In this document: in pieces, positions 34,350 to 40,640 of the stretch
How positions within the stretch are numbered: the stretch's first letter is position 1
Layout of the letters: each line of letters opens with the position of its first letter
Virus record (IMG/VR): IMGVR_UViG_3300030380_000755
Coordinates: 1 to 62,335 of that record
Direction: 5' to 3' (one strand)
From: a virus
DNA: 62,335 nucleotides
Position numbers and translations under genes: made by a program
Notes under the pieces: generated by a model
Told to the model about the DNA's origin: nothing
Database searches by the model: none
What the model saw: the letters and a program-made list of their open reading frames with translations, nothing else

Positions 34350-35059
34350 CAATAATTTTTACCCACGTACCACGCGGCAACCACCAACACGGATACCAGT
34401 ACCCCCCAGACAAGACGCTTGGGTATACGTATAGTAAACACGTTTGTATCGACAGCAGTGGTAACCTTGGGATCGGTAAGCGTTGATTCAACGACGGGCT
34501 GTGCCTCCTTCTGTGTAACACGTTTTGGCTTGGCCTGTACGTGAGCTCTTCCGGGGTCAGGTTTGGATTGTGCTTTTGGATTGATGTCATCCAACTCAGC
34601 GGAGGTAAACGCATCCCATTGACCCTTACCCTTACGCGAGTGATTACCATAAAACACGGGGCCATACTCCGTAGTCAAAACTTCACGCGCCTCACCTGTT
34701 ACGTTATCAGGAATGAACCAACACATACCGTCCCACTTTGCGCCTAACGCCTTGGCCTGTTCCTTTGTATCAAACGTAACATGACGTAAGTAATACTTTG
34801 GTTTGGCCCGTACGGGTTTATCATCAACAAGCGCACTTATGTTGAATGGTTCTTCTATTATCTCAATAGCACGTTCTGACATTTGTGCCATACTCTTGTT
34901 CCATACGGCCATTTTCACTTGCACCGATTTCTCGGTACGTCCTAGTTGATTAGCAATATCTTTGTAGGCAAAGCCATCGTTTCTCAAAGTTATAAGCGTT
35001 TCCAACTCTTTACTTGTCCATGATTTGTTGCTCATAGGGGCAAAATTTGTTGTAACCAT
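34349..35059 (-). CDS. Membrane-anchored HTH protein with DUF5710-like domain
   Basis: 236-aa three-part protein. Residues about 12-52 form a SANT/HTH-like head (WTSKELETLITLRNDGFAYK, DIANQLGRTEKSVQVKM). Residues about 87-125 match the DUF5710 pattern (YYLRHVTFDTKEQAKALGAK, WDGMCWFIP). A long polar linker leads to a C-terminal membrane helix (LVWGVLVSVLVVAAWYVG). GGAGG lies before ATG 35059. A DNA-binding head on a membrane tether could dock phage DNA to the membrane or act as a membrane-linked regulator; that is inference. Confidence 0.7.
   Translation of the reverse strand: MVTTNFAPMSNKSWTSKELETLITLRNDGFAYKDIANQLGRTEKSVQVKMAVWNKSMAQMSERAIEIIEEPFNISALVDDKPVRAKPKYYLRHVTFDTKEQAKALGAKWDGMCWFIPDNVTGEAREVLTTEYGPVFYGNHSRKGKGQWDAFTSAELDDINPKAQSKPDPGRAHVQAKPKRVTQKEAQPVVESTLTDPKVTTAVDTNVFTIRIPKRLVWGVLVSVLVVAAWYVGKNY
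34392..34407 (-). repeat. GGGGGGTACTGGTATC element inside the HTH-membrane gene
   Basis: The 16-base sequence is identical to the one at 32053-32068 and here encodes part of the membrane helix (WGVLVS). It includes the TACTGGTATC motif found three times in the control region. Palindrome copy 3 follows 43 bases downstream. Confidence 0.5.
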
Positions 35060-35064
35060 GACGG

Positions 35065-35286
35065 TTATCCTCCAGTTTGTGGCCTTACTTTTGGCCTTAT
35101 TATTTTGGACACTACATCTGTCCGTTCACATTGAACCATGCTATTTCTATCGAAAGCATAGATCGGGTCGTAGTACGCACTTAACGCATCACCACATTCT
35201 TGCGCACTGGGGAAAACAATACTTGATCGCACGAATTCCCCTTGGATATGATAACTTAATACCATGATCGTAAAATATTCTATCAA
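35065..35286 (-). CDS. Small secreted-looking phage protein, unknown
   Basis: 73-aa protein with a TTG start overlapping the upstream stop (TTGA). The N-terminus (MIEYFTIMVLSYHIQGEF) is hydrophobic, followed by SSIVFPSAQECGDALSAYYD and a second Cys (VQCERTDV). Short proteins of this plan, with a membrane-like N-terminus and two conserved cysteines, are frequent in marine phages. Function unknown. Confidence 0.55.
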   Translation of the reverse strand: MIEYFTIMVLSYHIQGEFVRSSIVFPSAQECGDALSAYYDPIYAFDRNSMVQCERTDVVSKIIRPKVRPQTGG

Positions 35287-35429
35287 AAGTCTGGTTCTCC
35301 ATTTTCATCAAAGGTTGGCGTTTTGAAAGTGAAGTCACGCTCCACCTTCGGCTCTGGTTCTTTGGGTTGCAAAGGTATAACGCCTATAGCTTTCAACGCT
35401 ACCTCTAACGTGTTAGGTATATCACCCAT
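35283..35429 (-). CDS. Small acidic protein, unknown
   Basis: 48-aa protein missed by length cut-offs. Start chosen at ATG 35429 because GGAGG lies six bases upstream. Sequence begins MGDIPNTLEVALKAIGVIP and ends with an acidic tail (DENGEPDF). Both ends overlap neighbours, the stop with a TTG start (TTGA), which supports real coupling. Function unknown. Confidence 0.55.
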   Translation of the reverse strand: MGDIPNTLEVALKAIGVIPLQPKEPEPKVERDFTFKTPTFDENGEPDF

Positions 35430-35616
35430 CTTCATCCTCCCAGTCTCGTTCGATTTCTCCTAACCCCTTACAGTTATCGCACTCCACTTGGTATTCTTCC
35501 AAGTATCCGTACGGATTTGTGGAACTCATAGGCACAGCACGTTCACGCGTCTGTTTACCTGTACCGTCACACTCAGGACATGCGATAAACGGATTATCTA
35601 CAAAGATATTATTCAA
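35422..35616 (-). CDS. Zinc-ribbon protein with DnaJ-like CxxCxGxG motifs
   Basis: About 64-aa protein with two knuckles, CPECDGTGK and CDNCKGLGE, of the kind found in the DnaJ cysteine-rich domain; they should bind one zinc ion. The TTG at 35616 is preferred because GGGGG precedes it and it overlaps the upstream stop (TTGA), as at the next junction; a GTG ten codons upstream is the alternative. A helper for protein folding or nucleic acid binding is possible. There is no J-domain. Confidence 0.65.
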   Translation of the reverse strand: MNNIFVDNPFIACPECDGTGKQTRERAVPMSSTNPYGYLEEYQVECDNCKGLGEIERDWEDEDG

Positions 35617-35894
35617 TGCATACGTCCCCCTTGGTTCTGCACACACCGCTTCAAGAACGCGGCGGCTTCTTCCTCGGCTTCACGTACGACAGTATCTTCG
35701 TGCGCATCTGCAAGCATATCAGAGCCATGGTCACGCATGAAATCATCAAACATACCCATGATACCTACGAGTATAGACGCCCTTATGTGGACAGGCTGCT
35801 CCATGAAATCTTCCATGAACTCCATACCGATAGACACATCTGTATCGTCAATGTCAGCGTGTATCTCTAGTACCTTCATCTTCTTAGCCATCAT
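35613..35894 (-). CDS. Small acidic helical protein, unknown
   Basis: 93-aa Met/Asp/Glu-rich protein (IHADIDDTDVSIGMEFMEDF, later DMLADAHEDTVVREAEEEAA). GGAGG precedes two adjacent ATG codons. The 3' end overlaps the zinc-ribbon gene and the 5' end overlaps the VWA gene, so it belongs to the same transcript. No family recognised. Confidence 0.6.
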   Translation of the reverse strand: MMAKKMKVLEIHADIDDTDVSIGMEFMEDFMEQPVHIRASILVGIMGMFDDFMRDHGSDMLADAHEDTVVREAEEEAAAFLKRCVQNQGGRMH

Positions 35895-37078
35895 AAATCC
35901 TCCGACTGTACATGCACCGTCACACCGTGATCGGGCTTGGCATTCTTGTTATCCACGATCACCCACAACACAGGATGATCCCACGTACCCCAACCACCGT
36001 AGAGGTAGCCATCTGTAAACACGATAGACGCTTGTGGTTTTATGTTATGCTCGCGCAAATATGCAGGGACACAACGTACATCTGTGCCGCCCCCACCTAC
36101 AGGGTTAGTCTTGGCCGCTACGGTATACAGTTCGTCGTTGGTATACTTCTCGTACCCACAGACTTCTGTGTCCCAATAGCTTACGTGTAACTCGTCAGGC
36201 TTGACTGCTTCACAGATACCAACCAATTCACTAATCATTATCTGCTGTTCACGCTTACCGATGGAACCAGACATGTCGTTGTGTTCTGCGATACACTCAA
36301 CTTGTTCTGAGATGCCGCTTGGCATGTAGATACCTGCCGACACGTATTTACGATTTGGTTTATTCCATGTTGAGTAGTCGCTACCTGCACAGGTTGTTTG
36401 TACAAATTCACGCAACGCTTCACGCCAATCAACCTTGGGCTTCAACAATTCTTCCATGTCACGGTTGCCACCACTGCCCATCTTACCTGCAACAAGTGAA
36501 CCTTGGCGTATGGCCTCGTCCACCTCGCGTTGTATCTCACGTTGCTCGTCGGGCGTCATGTCTTGTGCACCTTCCCAATCGTGATCGTCGAACCCTTGGG
36601 GATGATTGCCACGGCCACCGCCGCCACCGCCATCTTCTTCGTTGTATATATCCCAGAAGATTTTAGCCGTACCCCAACCCTTGTATTTGGGATTATGGCA
36701 TCCACCCTTGGGCATCTTGACCCAACCATCTTCGCTGTACTCCTCAATGATCTTACCATTGATATCGTAGTCCATTGCGATGTTGGCGGTGTGCGGACAT
36801 ATCTTCCACAAGTGTGCCCACGTTACCAAGTGACGATACATCTTGTGGAACACCTCGTGTATCACGACGAACCGTAACTCTGCATCGTTATGTGCAGATA
36901 CAAACGCCCTACCGTAAAACTCGTCACGTCCGTTGGTACAGGCTGTTGGCACCTTGTCATCAATCGTACGTTCACCGATCATTAGCAACCCTGATATCTC
37001 GGGGATACGCGGCATGATATCAACGACTGCTTTGGATAGCCGTTGTTCTTCCGTTAGTTGTTTACCTATTGTCAACAT
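35891..37078 (-). CDS. VWA-domain protein with N-terminal HExxH metallopeptidase-like region (DUF2201 type)
   Basis: 395-aa partner of the MoxR-type ATPase. Residues about 70-110 contain VVIHEVFHKMYRH, a zincin-like HExxH, and AMDYDING, as in DUF2201 proteins. A glycine and acid-rich linker (DGGGGGGRGNHPQG) follows. The C-terminal half is a von Willebrand A-like domain whose metal site is complete: DMSGS, GGGGTD and FTDGY. ATG 37078 is chosen because GGAGG lies upstream and it overlaps the previous stop (TAATG). MoxR-VWA pairs act as chaperone-like or metal-inserting machines in bacteria; the phage target is unknown. Confidence 0.85.
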   Translation of the reverse strand: MLTIGKQLTEEQRLSKAVVDIMPRIPEISGLLMIGERTIDDKVPTACTNGRDEFYGRAFVSAHNDAELRFVVIHEVFHKMYRHLVTWAHLWKICPHTANIAMDYDINGKIIEEYSEDGWVKMPKGGCHNPKYKGWGTAKIFWDIYNEEDGGGGGGRGNHPQGFDDHDWEGAQDMTPDEQREIQREVDEAIRQGSLVAGKMGSGGNRDMEELLKPKVDWREALREFVQTTCAGSDYSTWNKPNRKYVSAGIYMPSGISEQVECIAEHNDMSGSIGKREQQIMISELVGICEAVKPDELHVSYWDTEVCGYEKYTNDELYTVAAKTNPVGGGGTDVRCVPAYLREHNIKPQASIVFTDGYLYGGWGTWDHPVLWVIVDNKNAKPDHGVTVHVQSEDL

Positions 37079-37299
37079 TATTCTTTCCTCCATACACGTG
37101 TGTCACGTGTCATTAGATCAATTGTTTTCATTGCAATTTTTATTTTTACTGCTCTAGCCGCTGCGTATGTATTTCCTCGTAGAGAATCTGGAATTACGAA
37201 ACTGTCCCCGACCTCCATCTTTTCAAGCGTTAAGCGTAACTCGCCTTTCTTATCTGCACCCCGTTCTGGGATTGGGATATTTTTTTCTATTTCAAACAT
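37078..37299 (-). CDS. Conserved small phage protein (MEVGDSFVIP / RVWRKE type)
   Basis: 73-aa protein with the pattern KMEVGDSFVIPDS, then RGNTYAAARAVKIKI and terminal RVWRKE. This is a very common unnamed protein of marine phages, often near VWA/MoxR or replication genes. GGAGAAAA lies directly after palindrome copy 4 and before the ATG. It is coupled to the VWA gene. Function unknown; size and basicity suggest a DNA-binding regulator. Confidence 0.7.
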   Translation of the reverse strand: MFEIEKNIPIPERGADKKGELRLTLEKMEVGDSFVIPDSLRGNTYAAARAVKIKIAMKTIDLMTRDTRVWRKE

Positions 37300-37311
37300 T
37301 ATCTTTTCTCC

Positions 37312-37331
37312 ATTTAGGGAATTCCCTAATT
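37312..37331. promoter_or_regulatory. 20-bp palindrome, copy 4
   Basis: ATTTAGGGAATTCCCTAATT, with two bases shared with the TAA stop of the MoxR gene. On the minus strand it is followed directly by GGAGAAAA and the ATG of the 73-aa gene. Confidence 0.82.
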
Positions 37332-38421
37332 ACTTTTTATCCGCTGCAAACATGTAGTTGTTCTGCATTGCCCATGCGGTGAACTTCTTGTTCTTCATCA
37401 CCATTGACTGCTTACTGTACTTGGGTGCACGTACACCGTTGGCGAACATACCCTGTGCCTCCACGTCCAAACGTGGCATGTAGTCCATCCACGCGTTGAG
37501 CCAGTCAGCTTCGATAGATGCAAGCGTACGATAGACAACCATACAAATACCTGCGGCACTGTCAGGAACTTTGGCTTTCTTTGGCTCGTCCTTGATAGAC
37601 TGTAGACTTGGCAGTTGGTCAGACAGTTTCACAAACGCCATCAAGTCCATAGCACCACGGTCACCGATAGTACCCATCAGTAGAGCCGTTAGCGTCTGGT
37701 CATCGAACGCATGACGTTGGTGTAATATGTCAGACGCAGAGTGTAACGAGCGTGGGGTCACAAACGCAGTCCGCTGTTGCTTCGGATGAAATATGTATGG
37801 GTTCTCGTCAGGGTCTTTGATTTCCTCGAATGATGCGAACAGTTGAGGATTGTCCTTGCACCAACCAAGCAAGCTGTGGTCGATACCTTCGTTGATACCC
37901 CATTCGATCCACGCCATGTTGTCAGTCTTACGCACCTGTACCACGGACACACGGTTACGTGCATGTGGTGGTAACATGTCACCCACACCCTCGGACCCTT
38001 TGTTAGTCGTCGCATACACAATGCTGTCAGGATGCAGCTTGATGCTACCCACCGTACGTTCTTGCATGACGCGTAGTAGTGCGTTCTTAACGGCAGGGTT
38101 GGCCTTACCAAACTCGTCAATCATAACAATGATCGGCTTACCCAGATGCGCACCCAATTCTTCGTTGGGCACAAAGGTCACATAGCCTTGCTCGTTCATC
38201 ACTGCCATGTTGGGCAGGTTCAAGTCACCCAAGTCTTTTGTGGTACAATCAAAGTAACACGGTGTATGGGTGGGGAACAACTCCGCTAGCATGTGAATTG
38301 TTGAGGATTTACCATTACCGATGTCACCTTGCAGAAGTATGGTACGTTGAGTGCCCACCGCTGCGATTGCTTTGACACACTGGTCTAGGTTGAGGGCATA
38401 CATTTGTTGTGCATTGTTCAT
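37330..38421 (-). CDS. MoxR-type AAA+ ATPase
   Basis: 363-aa ATPase. Walker A is GDIGNGKSST (about residue 32), Walker B IIVMIDEFGKA, sensor 1 VYATTNKGSEG, arginine finger region PPHARNRV. The length and the absence of further domains fit MoxR/RavA-like ATPases, which pair with VWA proteins; such a protein lies two genes downstream. The set could remodel phage or host complexes, or insert metal cofactors. GGAGAA follows palindrome copy 5 before the ATG. Confidence 0.88.
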   Translation of the reverse strand: MNNAQQMYALNLDQCVKAIAAVGTQRTILLQGDIGNGKSSTIHMLAELFPTHTPCYFDCTTKDLGDLNLPNMAVMNEQGYVTFVPNEELGAHLGKPIIVMIDEFGKANPAVKNALLRVMQERTVGSIKLHPDSIVYATTNKGSEGVGDMLPPHARNRVSVVQVRKTDNMAWIEWGINEGIDHSLLGWCKDNPQLFASFEEIKDPDENPYIFHPKQQRTAFVTPRSLHSASDILHQRHAFDDQTLTALLMGTIGDRGAMDLMAFVKLSDQLPSLQSIKDEPKKAKVPDSAAGICMVVYRTLASIEADWLNAWMDYMPRLDVEAQGMFANGVRAPKYSKQSMVMKNKKFTAWAMQNNYMFAADKK

Positions 38422-38438
38422 TTGTTCTTCTCCATTTT

Positions 38439-38458
38439 ATTTAGGGATTTCCCTAATT
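38439..38458. promoter_or_regulatory. 20-bp palindrome, copy 5
   Basis: ATTTAGGGATTTCCCTAATT. Located five bases upstream of the GGAGAA of the MoxR gene on the minus strand. The centre (ATTT) differs from the AATT of the perfect copies, while both seven-base core arms are nearly intact. Confidence 0.8.
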
Positions 38459-38460
38459 GA

Positions 38461-38565
38461 TTAATATCCAAAACCGTGGACGATAAATAATAGTGCGAGT
38501 GGGACGCCAAATACGCATAGCGCCCCGATTAGGTCTTTGAGAAAATTGCGGATACGTCCCTTCAT
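38461..38565 (-). CDS. Tiny membrane protein
   Basis: 34-aa protein: basic amphipathic start (MKGRIRNFLKDLIG) then one hydrophobic helix (ALCVFGVPLALLFIVHGFGY). AGGAGAAAG precedes ATG 38565, which overlaps the upstream stop (ATGA). It ends three bases before palindrome copy 5. Its small size hides it from ordinary gene finding. Function unknown. Confidence 0.6.
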   Translation of the reverse strand: MKGRIRNFLKDLIGALCVFGVPLALLFIVHGFGY

Positions 38566-38699
38566 TCTTTCTCCTCTTCTGATAAAAACGAACGCAGGTT
38601 CTTTTCTGATACGTCACCAAGCAACTCCTCAATCGCGGTCATGTCACCTGCTTCCACATCTTTTTTGATTTGCTTCAAAACTTTATCAACCAATTCCAT
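38562..38699 (-). CDS. Small acidic protein (TAIEELLxxVxxxxLxxFL type)
   Basis: 45-aa protein, MELVDKVLKQIKKDVEAGD followed by TAIEELLGDVSEKNLRSFL. This two-helix pattern is a recurring tiny protein in marine phages. Start and stop both overlap neighbours (TAATG and ATGA), giving a tightly coupled chain from the 306-aa gene to the membrane peptide. No function is known to me. Confidence 0.65.
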   Translation of the reverse strand: MELVDKVLKQIKKDVEAGDMTAIEELLGDVSEKNLRSFLSEEEKE

Positions 38700-39619
38700 T
38701 ACATATCCAGACTTGGTAGTGCCGCGATAGCAGCGGTGATTTTGTTGCGCGTTTCTTCACGCAGCGATGGGCTGTTCTTGATCTGATCTAGGTTAATAGT
38801 ACGATCACCCGATATATGGAACGCCTGTTCCAACCGTTGCCGCATGGCTTCCATCTGACTATCTTGTGTGATGTTACATGTACGCAACATCTCGGTCAGC
38901 TCGACGGCTCGGTCAAACACACTGTCATACAGACGATTGCCTTTACCTTCCTCGTTCACATCCAGTTGACGTGCGAGTGTGGTTAAGTTGTCATACAGTT
39001 TTTGCCATAGGTCATTCATAGCAGCAGTGATACGTGTGGTGTATGTATCTGACGCACTTGCGCGTACCATGTTCAAGGCTTCGTGTGGTAAATCCAACAC
39101 CCAATTACCTGTGTTGCCACCATCTGGTAACTCATTATAGGATAAACGAAACGCAAACTTGCGCCGCACTGTCTCACTTGTTGGATACTCGTCACGATTA
39201 AACAGTGTACCTAGCTTGGCTTGGGCGTCCATCACCTTCCAATCATACACACCCATGAACTGCTCGACTAGACGCTCGAACTCTTGTTGTAGGTCGGTCA
39301 TCACTTCGTTGTATTTGAAATATTGTTGCGTGGTCAGCAATCGGGAGCCGTTGTCAGACCATGGCATTGTCATGCTGTAGTGCATGTTACGCACGTTGCC
39401 TGCAAACTTCTGTACTGCAATCAACTCGTCACAGTTACCCAACAGCTTCTTGCGTACATCGGCTACGCCTTTGTCGGCTTGTGCCAAACTTGTTACTTCG
39501 TTGGACGCTTTGAGGTCTTGCTTACGTGCAGTCCATACGGACGCGTTGAAGTCCACAGTCATTGCGGATGATGAAATGCTAGGCACTTCGATTTGTGGTA
39601 GTTCAAGAATATTATTCAT
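38699..39619 (-). CDS. MoxR-associated protein, DUF3150-like
   Basis: 306-aa helical protein. Features are KKLLGNCDELIAVQKFAGNV, RNMHYSMTMPWSDNGSRLL, an FERLVEQFMGVYDW helix and a C-terminal segment ISGDRTINLDQIKNSPSLRE. Proteins of this plan accompany MoxR and VWA genes in phages and are reminiscent of DUF3150, so I take it as the third component. It is preceded by GGAG after palindrome copy 6. No catalytic residues were identified. Confidence 0.6.
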   Translation of the reverse strand: MNNILELPQIEVPSISSSAMTVDFNASVWTARKQDLKASNEVTSLAQADKGVADVRKKLLGNCDELIAVQKFAGNVRNMHYSMTMPWSDNGSRLLTTQQYFKYNEVMTDLQQEFERLVEQFMGVYDWKVMDAQAKLGTLFNRDEYPTSETVRRKFAFRLSYNELPDGGNTGNWVLDLPHEALNMVRASASDTYTTRITAAMNDLWQKLYDNLTTLARQLDVNEEGKGNRLYDSVFDRAVELTEMLRTCNITQDSQMEAMRQRLEQAFHISGDRTINLDQIKNSPSLREETRNKITAAIAALPSLDM

Positions 39620-39635
39620 TATCTTTCTCCATTTG

Positions 39636-39655
39636 ATTTAGGGAATTCCCTAATT
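39636..39655. promoter_or_regulatory. 20-bp palindrome, copy 6
   Basis: ATTTAGGGAATTCCCTAATT, followed on the minus strand by CAAAT, GGAG and the ATG of the 306-aa MoxR-associated gene. Confidence 0.82.
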
Positions 39656-39656
39656 G

Positions 39657-39872
39657 TTATCGGGTCTTCTGGTTTAGGTGTAGCAAGTCGTCCTTGCGTG
39701 TTACGAGCGTGTAACCTTGCTTGGGCAGTGGTACTGTGCACCAACTGGCACGTTGCTCTGCTGCTACTACATCACCACATGACATACAGTTTGGGTAGCC
39801 CAGTGCACGGCGTTTGGGTGAGAACGACTCTCCACACACGACACACTCAGCTTTGTGATTTCTACGCGACAT
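39657..39872 (-). CDS. Zinc-ribbon protein
   Basis: 71-aa basic protein with two cysteine pairs, CVVCGESF and CMSCGD, spaced 15-20 residues apart (with NHK and KRR before and between), a classic zinc ribbon. The C-terminal half is a short basic beta/helical stretch. It is the first gene of the MoxR block and lies next to the control region, so it could be a regulator of early transcription. GGAGG precedes ATG; palindrome copy 7 lies five bases further upstream. Confidence 0.7.
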   Translation of the reverse strand: MSRRNHKAECVVCGESFSPKRRALGYPNCMSCGDVVAAEQRASWCTVPLPKQGYTLVTRKDDLLHLNQKTR

Positions 39873-39888
39873 TTTTGACCTCCGAATG

Positions 39889-39908
39889 ATTTAGGGATTT
39901 CCCTAAAT
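39889..39908. promoter_or_regulatory. 20-bp palindrome, copy 7
   Basis: ATTTAGGGATTTCCCTAAAT. On the minus strand it is followed by CATTC, GGAGG and the ATG of the zinc-ribbon gene. It marks the left border of the gene-free control region. Confidence 0.84.
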
Positions 39909-40085
39909 GAAAGTTGCTGTGAACAAGACACACGGGTGCCTCGGTAGCTAACATCGCGCTAACTACTCTGTAGTTATATCACATATATCAGGAAATGTCA
40001 ATACGTGTCAAAAACTATCGTATGAGGGGTAAACGTGGTAAGGGACGTAAAGGGACGTTGTGGGGGTCTGTAAGTCACTGATGTT

Positions 40086-40293
40086 AAACGAATGTTCCGA
40101 AGTTCTTTTGTTCCGTAAGGTATATGTCTGGATTTATAAAAGGTGTTTTACGCAGAAGGTGCCCTTCTTTACCCTTCAATAAAATCTTAATATATATACT
40201 TTTAAAAACGGAACAATGGAACATTCCTTTGTTTTCAATGCGTTAAGTACCATTTGCTACGGAACATGGACGGAACTTACGGAACATTCGTTT
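40086..40293. repeat. 14-bp inverted repeat flanking the AT-rich part of the control region
   Basis: AAACGAATGTTCCG at 40086-40099 is the exact reverse complement of 40280-40293. A second pair (TTCCGTAAG at 40111-40119 against 40276-40284) overlaps it. The arms are about 180 bases apart and enclose the AT-rich stretch, so they could pair by looping or bind the same protein in opposite orientation. Confidence 0.7.
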
Positions 40294-40301
40294 GTTTTCA
40301 A
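40218..40301 (+). repeat. 21-bp direct repeats with GGAAC iterons
   Basis: 40218-40238 and 40281-40301 share 20 of 21 bases (GGAACATTC, one variable base, then TTTGTTTTCAA). Further GGAAC pentamers lie at 40210, 40261 and 40272. The cluster directly follows an AT-rich 30-base run, an arrangement typical of iteron-type origins. Confidence 0.65.
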
Positions 40302-40318
40302 ACACTTAGCATTTGCGA

Positions 40319-40350
40319 GACGCGAGGCGCTAGTGGGATACTGGTATCAA
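40319..40350 (+). repeat. Composite repeat unit A with GATACTGGTATC dyad
   Basis: A degenerate form of the GATGCGCGGCGC repeat is followed by GGGATACTGGTATCAA (40335-40350). GATAC-TG-GTATC is itself dyad-symmetric. Palindrome copy 8 begins four bases later. Confidence 0.6.
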
Positions 40351-40353
40351 ATG

Positions 40354-40373
40354 ATTTAGGGAAATCCCTAAAC
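40354..40373. promoter_or_regulatory. 20-bp palindrome, copy 8
   Basis: ATTTAGGGAAATCCCTAAAC in non-coding DNA, four bases after the GATACTGGTATC dyad of unit A. It is not next to a ribosome binding site, so here it can hardly act on translation. Confidence 0.78.
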
Positions 40374-40416
40374 GTGAGGGGTAATGCGCTAACCCCAACG
40401 TCCCGTAACATTTTAT

Positions 40417-40451
40417 AGTGATGCGCGGCGCAACATAGGTACTGGTATCGG
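40417..40451 (+). repeat. Composite repeat unit B (18-bp repeat plus TACTGGTATC)
   Basis: AGTGATGCGCGGCGCAAC (40417-40434) is identical to 40561-40578 and contains the dyad TGCGC-G-GCGCA. It is followed by GGTACTGGTATCGG (40438-40451) and then palindrome copy 9. Confidence 0.7.
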
Positions 40452-40454
40452 ATA

Positions 40455-40474
40455 GTTTAGGGGTATCCCTAAAC
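40455..40474. promoter_or_regulatory. 20-bp palindrome, copy 9
   Basis: GTTTAGGGGTATCCCTAAAC, the most diverged centre (GTAT) but both seven-base arms TTTAGGG and CCCTAAA are intact. It sits between dyad unit B and the U-tract of the orphan terminator. Confidence 0.75.
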
Positions 40475-40497
40475 AAAAAAAGACCCGCCGAAGCGGG
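40475..40497 (-). terminator. Orphan intrinsic terminator in the control region
   Basis: On the minus strand CCCGC-TTCG-GCGGG (40497-40484) is followed by TCTTTTTTTG. The UUCG tetraloop and seven Ts make a textbook terminator. No gene of more than 30 codons lies upstream of it before the 56-aa gene's own terminator, so it may end a short untranslated RNA or a leader. Confidence 0.8.
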
Positions 40498-40529
40498 CCA
40501 AGTCAGGCATTATGGTATGAGCCAGTGAC

Positions 40530-40558
40530 AATGTATAACAAAATGAAACGAATTGCAA
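40530..40558 (-). promoter_or_regulatory. Weak sigma70-like promoter upstream of orphan terminator
   Basis: On the minus strand TTGCAA (40558-40553) is followed after 17 bases by TACATT (40535-40530), four of six matches each. Transcription from here would reach the orphan terminator after roughly 50 bases, giving a small RNA. The match is modest and AT-rich DNA gives such hits often. Confidence 0.3.
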
Positions 40559-40560
40559 CA

Positions 40561-40595
40561 AGTGATGCGCGGCGCAACTGGGATACTGGTATCAA
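40561..40595 (+). repeat. Composite repeat unit C (18-bp repeat plus GATACTGGTATC)
   Basis: Second exact copy of AGTGATGCGCGGCGCAAC (40561-40578) followed by GGGATACTGGTATCAA (40580-40595), identical to the dyad of unit A. Unlike A and B no TTTAGGG palindrome follows; the terminator of the 56-aa gene begins seven bases later. Confidence 0.7.
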
Positions 40596-40601
40596 TAGGC
40601 A

Positions 40602-40632
40602 TAAAAAAATGGGGAAACCTTTCGGCCTCCCC
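40602..40632 (-). terminator. Intrinsic terminator of the 56-aa gene
   Basis: On the minus strand GGGGAGGCC-GAAA-GGTTTCCCC (40632-40611, two G-T pairs) is followed by ATTTTTTTAT. It lies nine bases after the stop codon of the 56-aa gene and isolates that gene from the control region. Confidence 0.8.
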
Positions 40633-40640
40633 GTAAGATG

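Larger units (their letters stand above)
39909..40640. other. Gene-free control region, candidate replication origin and switch
   Basis: About 730 bases with no convincing gene on either strand. From left to right it holds: an inverted repeat pair (40086-40099 against 40280-40293); an AT-rich run (40178-40209); five GGAAC pentamers in 76 bases (40210-40285); two copies of the 20-bp palindrome (8 and 9); three copies of a TACTGGTATC dyad, two of them preceded by an identical 18-base repeat; an orphan terminator (40475-40497); and the terminator of the 56-aa gene. AT-rich DNA next to iterons and nested dyads is the usual make-up of phage origins; that assignment is inferred. Confidence 0.55.

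Noticed and set aside
34285-34665. N-terminal extension of the 333-aa early gene to 460 aa
   Set aside because: The extra part is Pro/Arg/Ser-rich, overlaps the HTH-membrane gene and palindrome copy 3, and has no ribosome binding site, whereas ATG 34284 has GGAGAAA.
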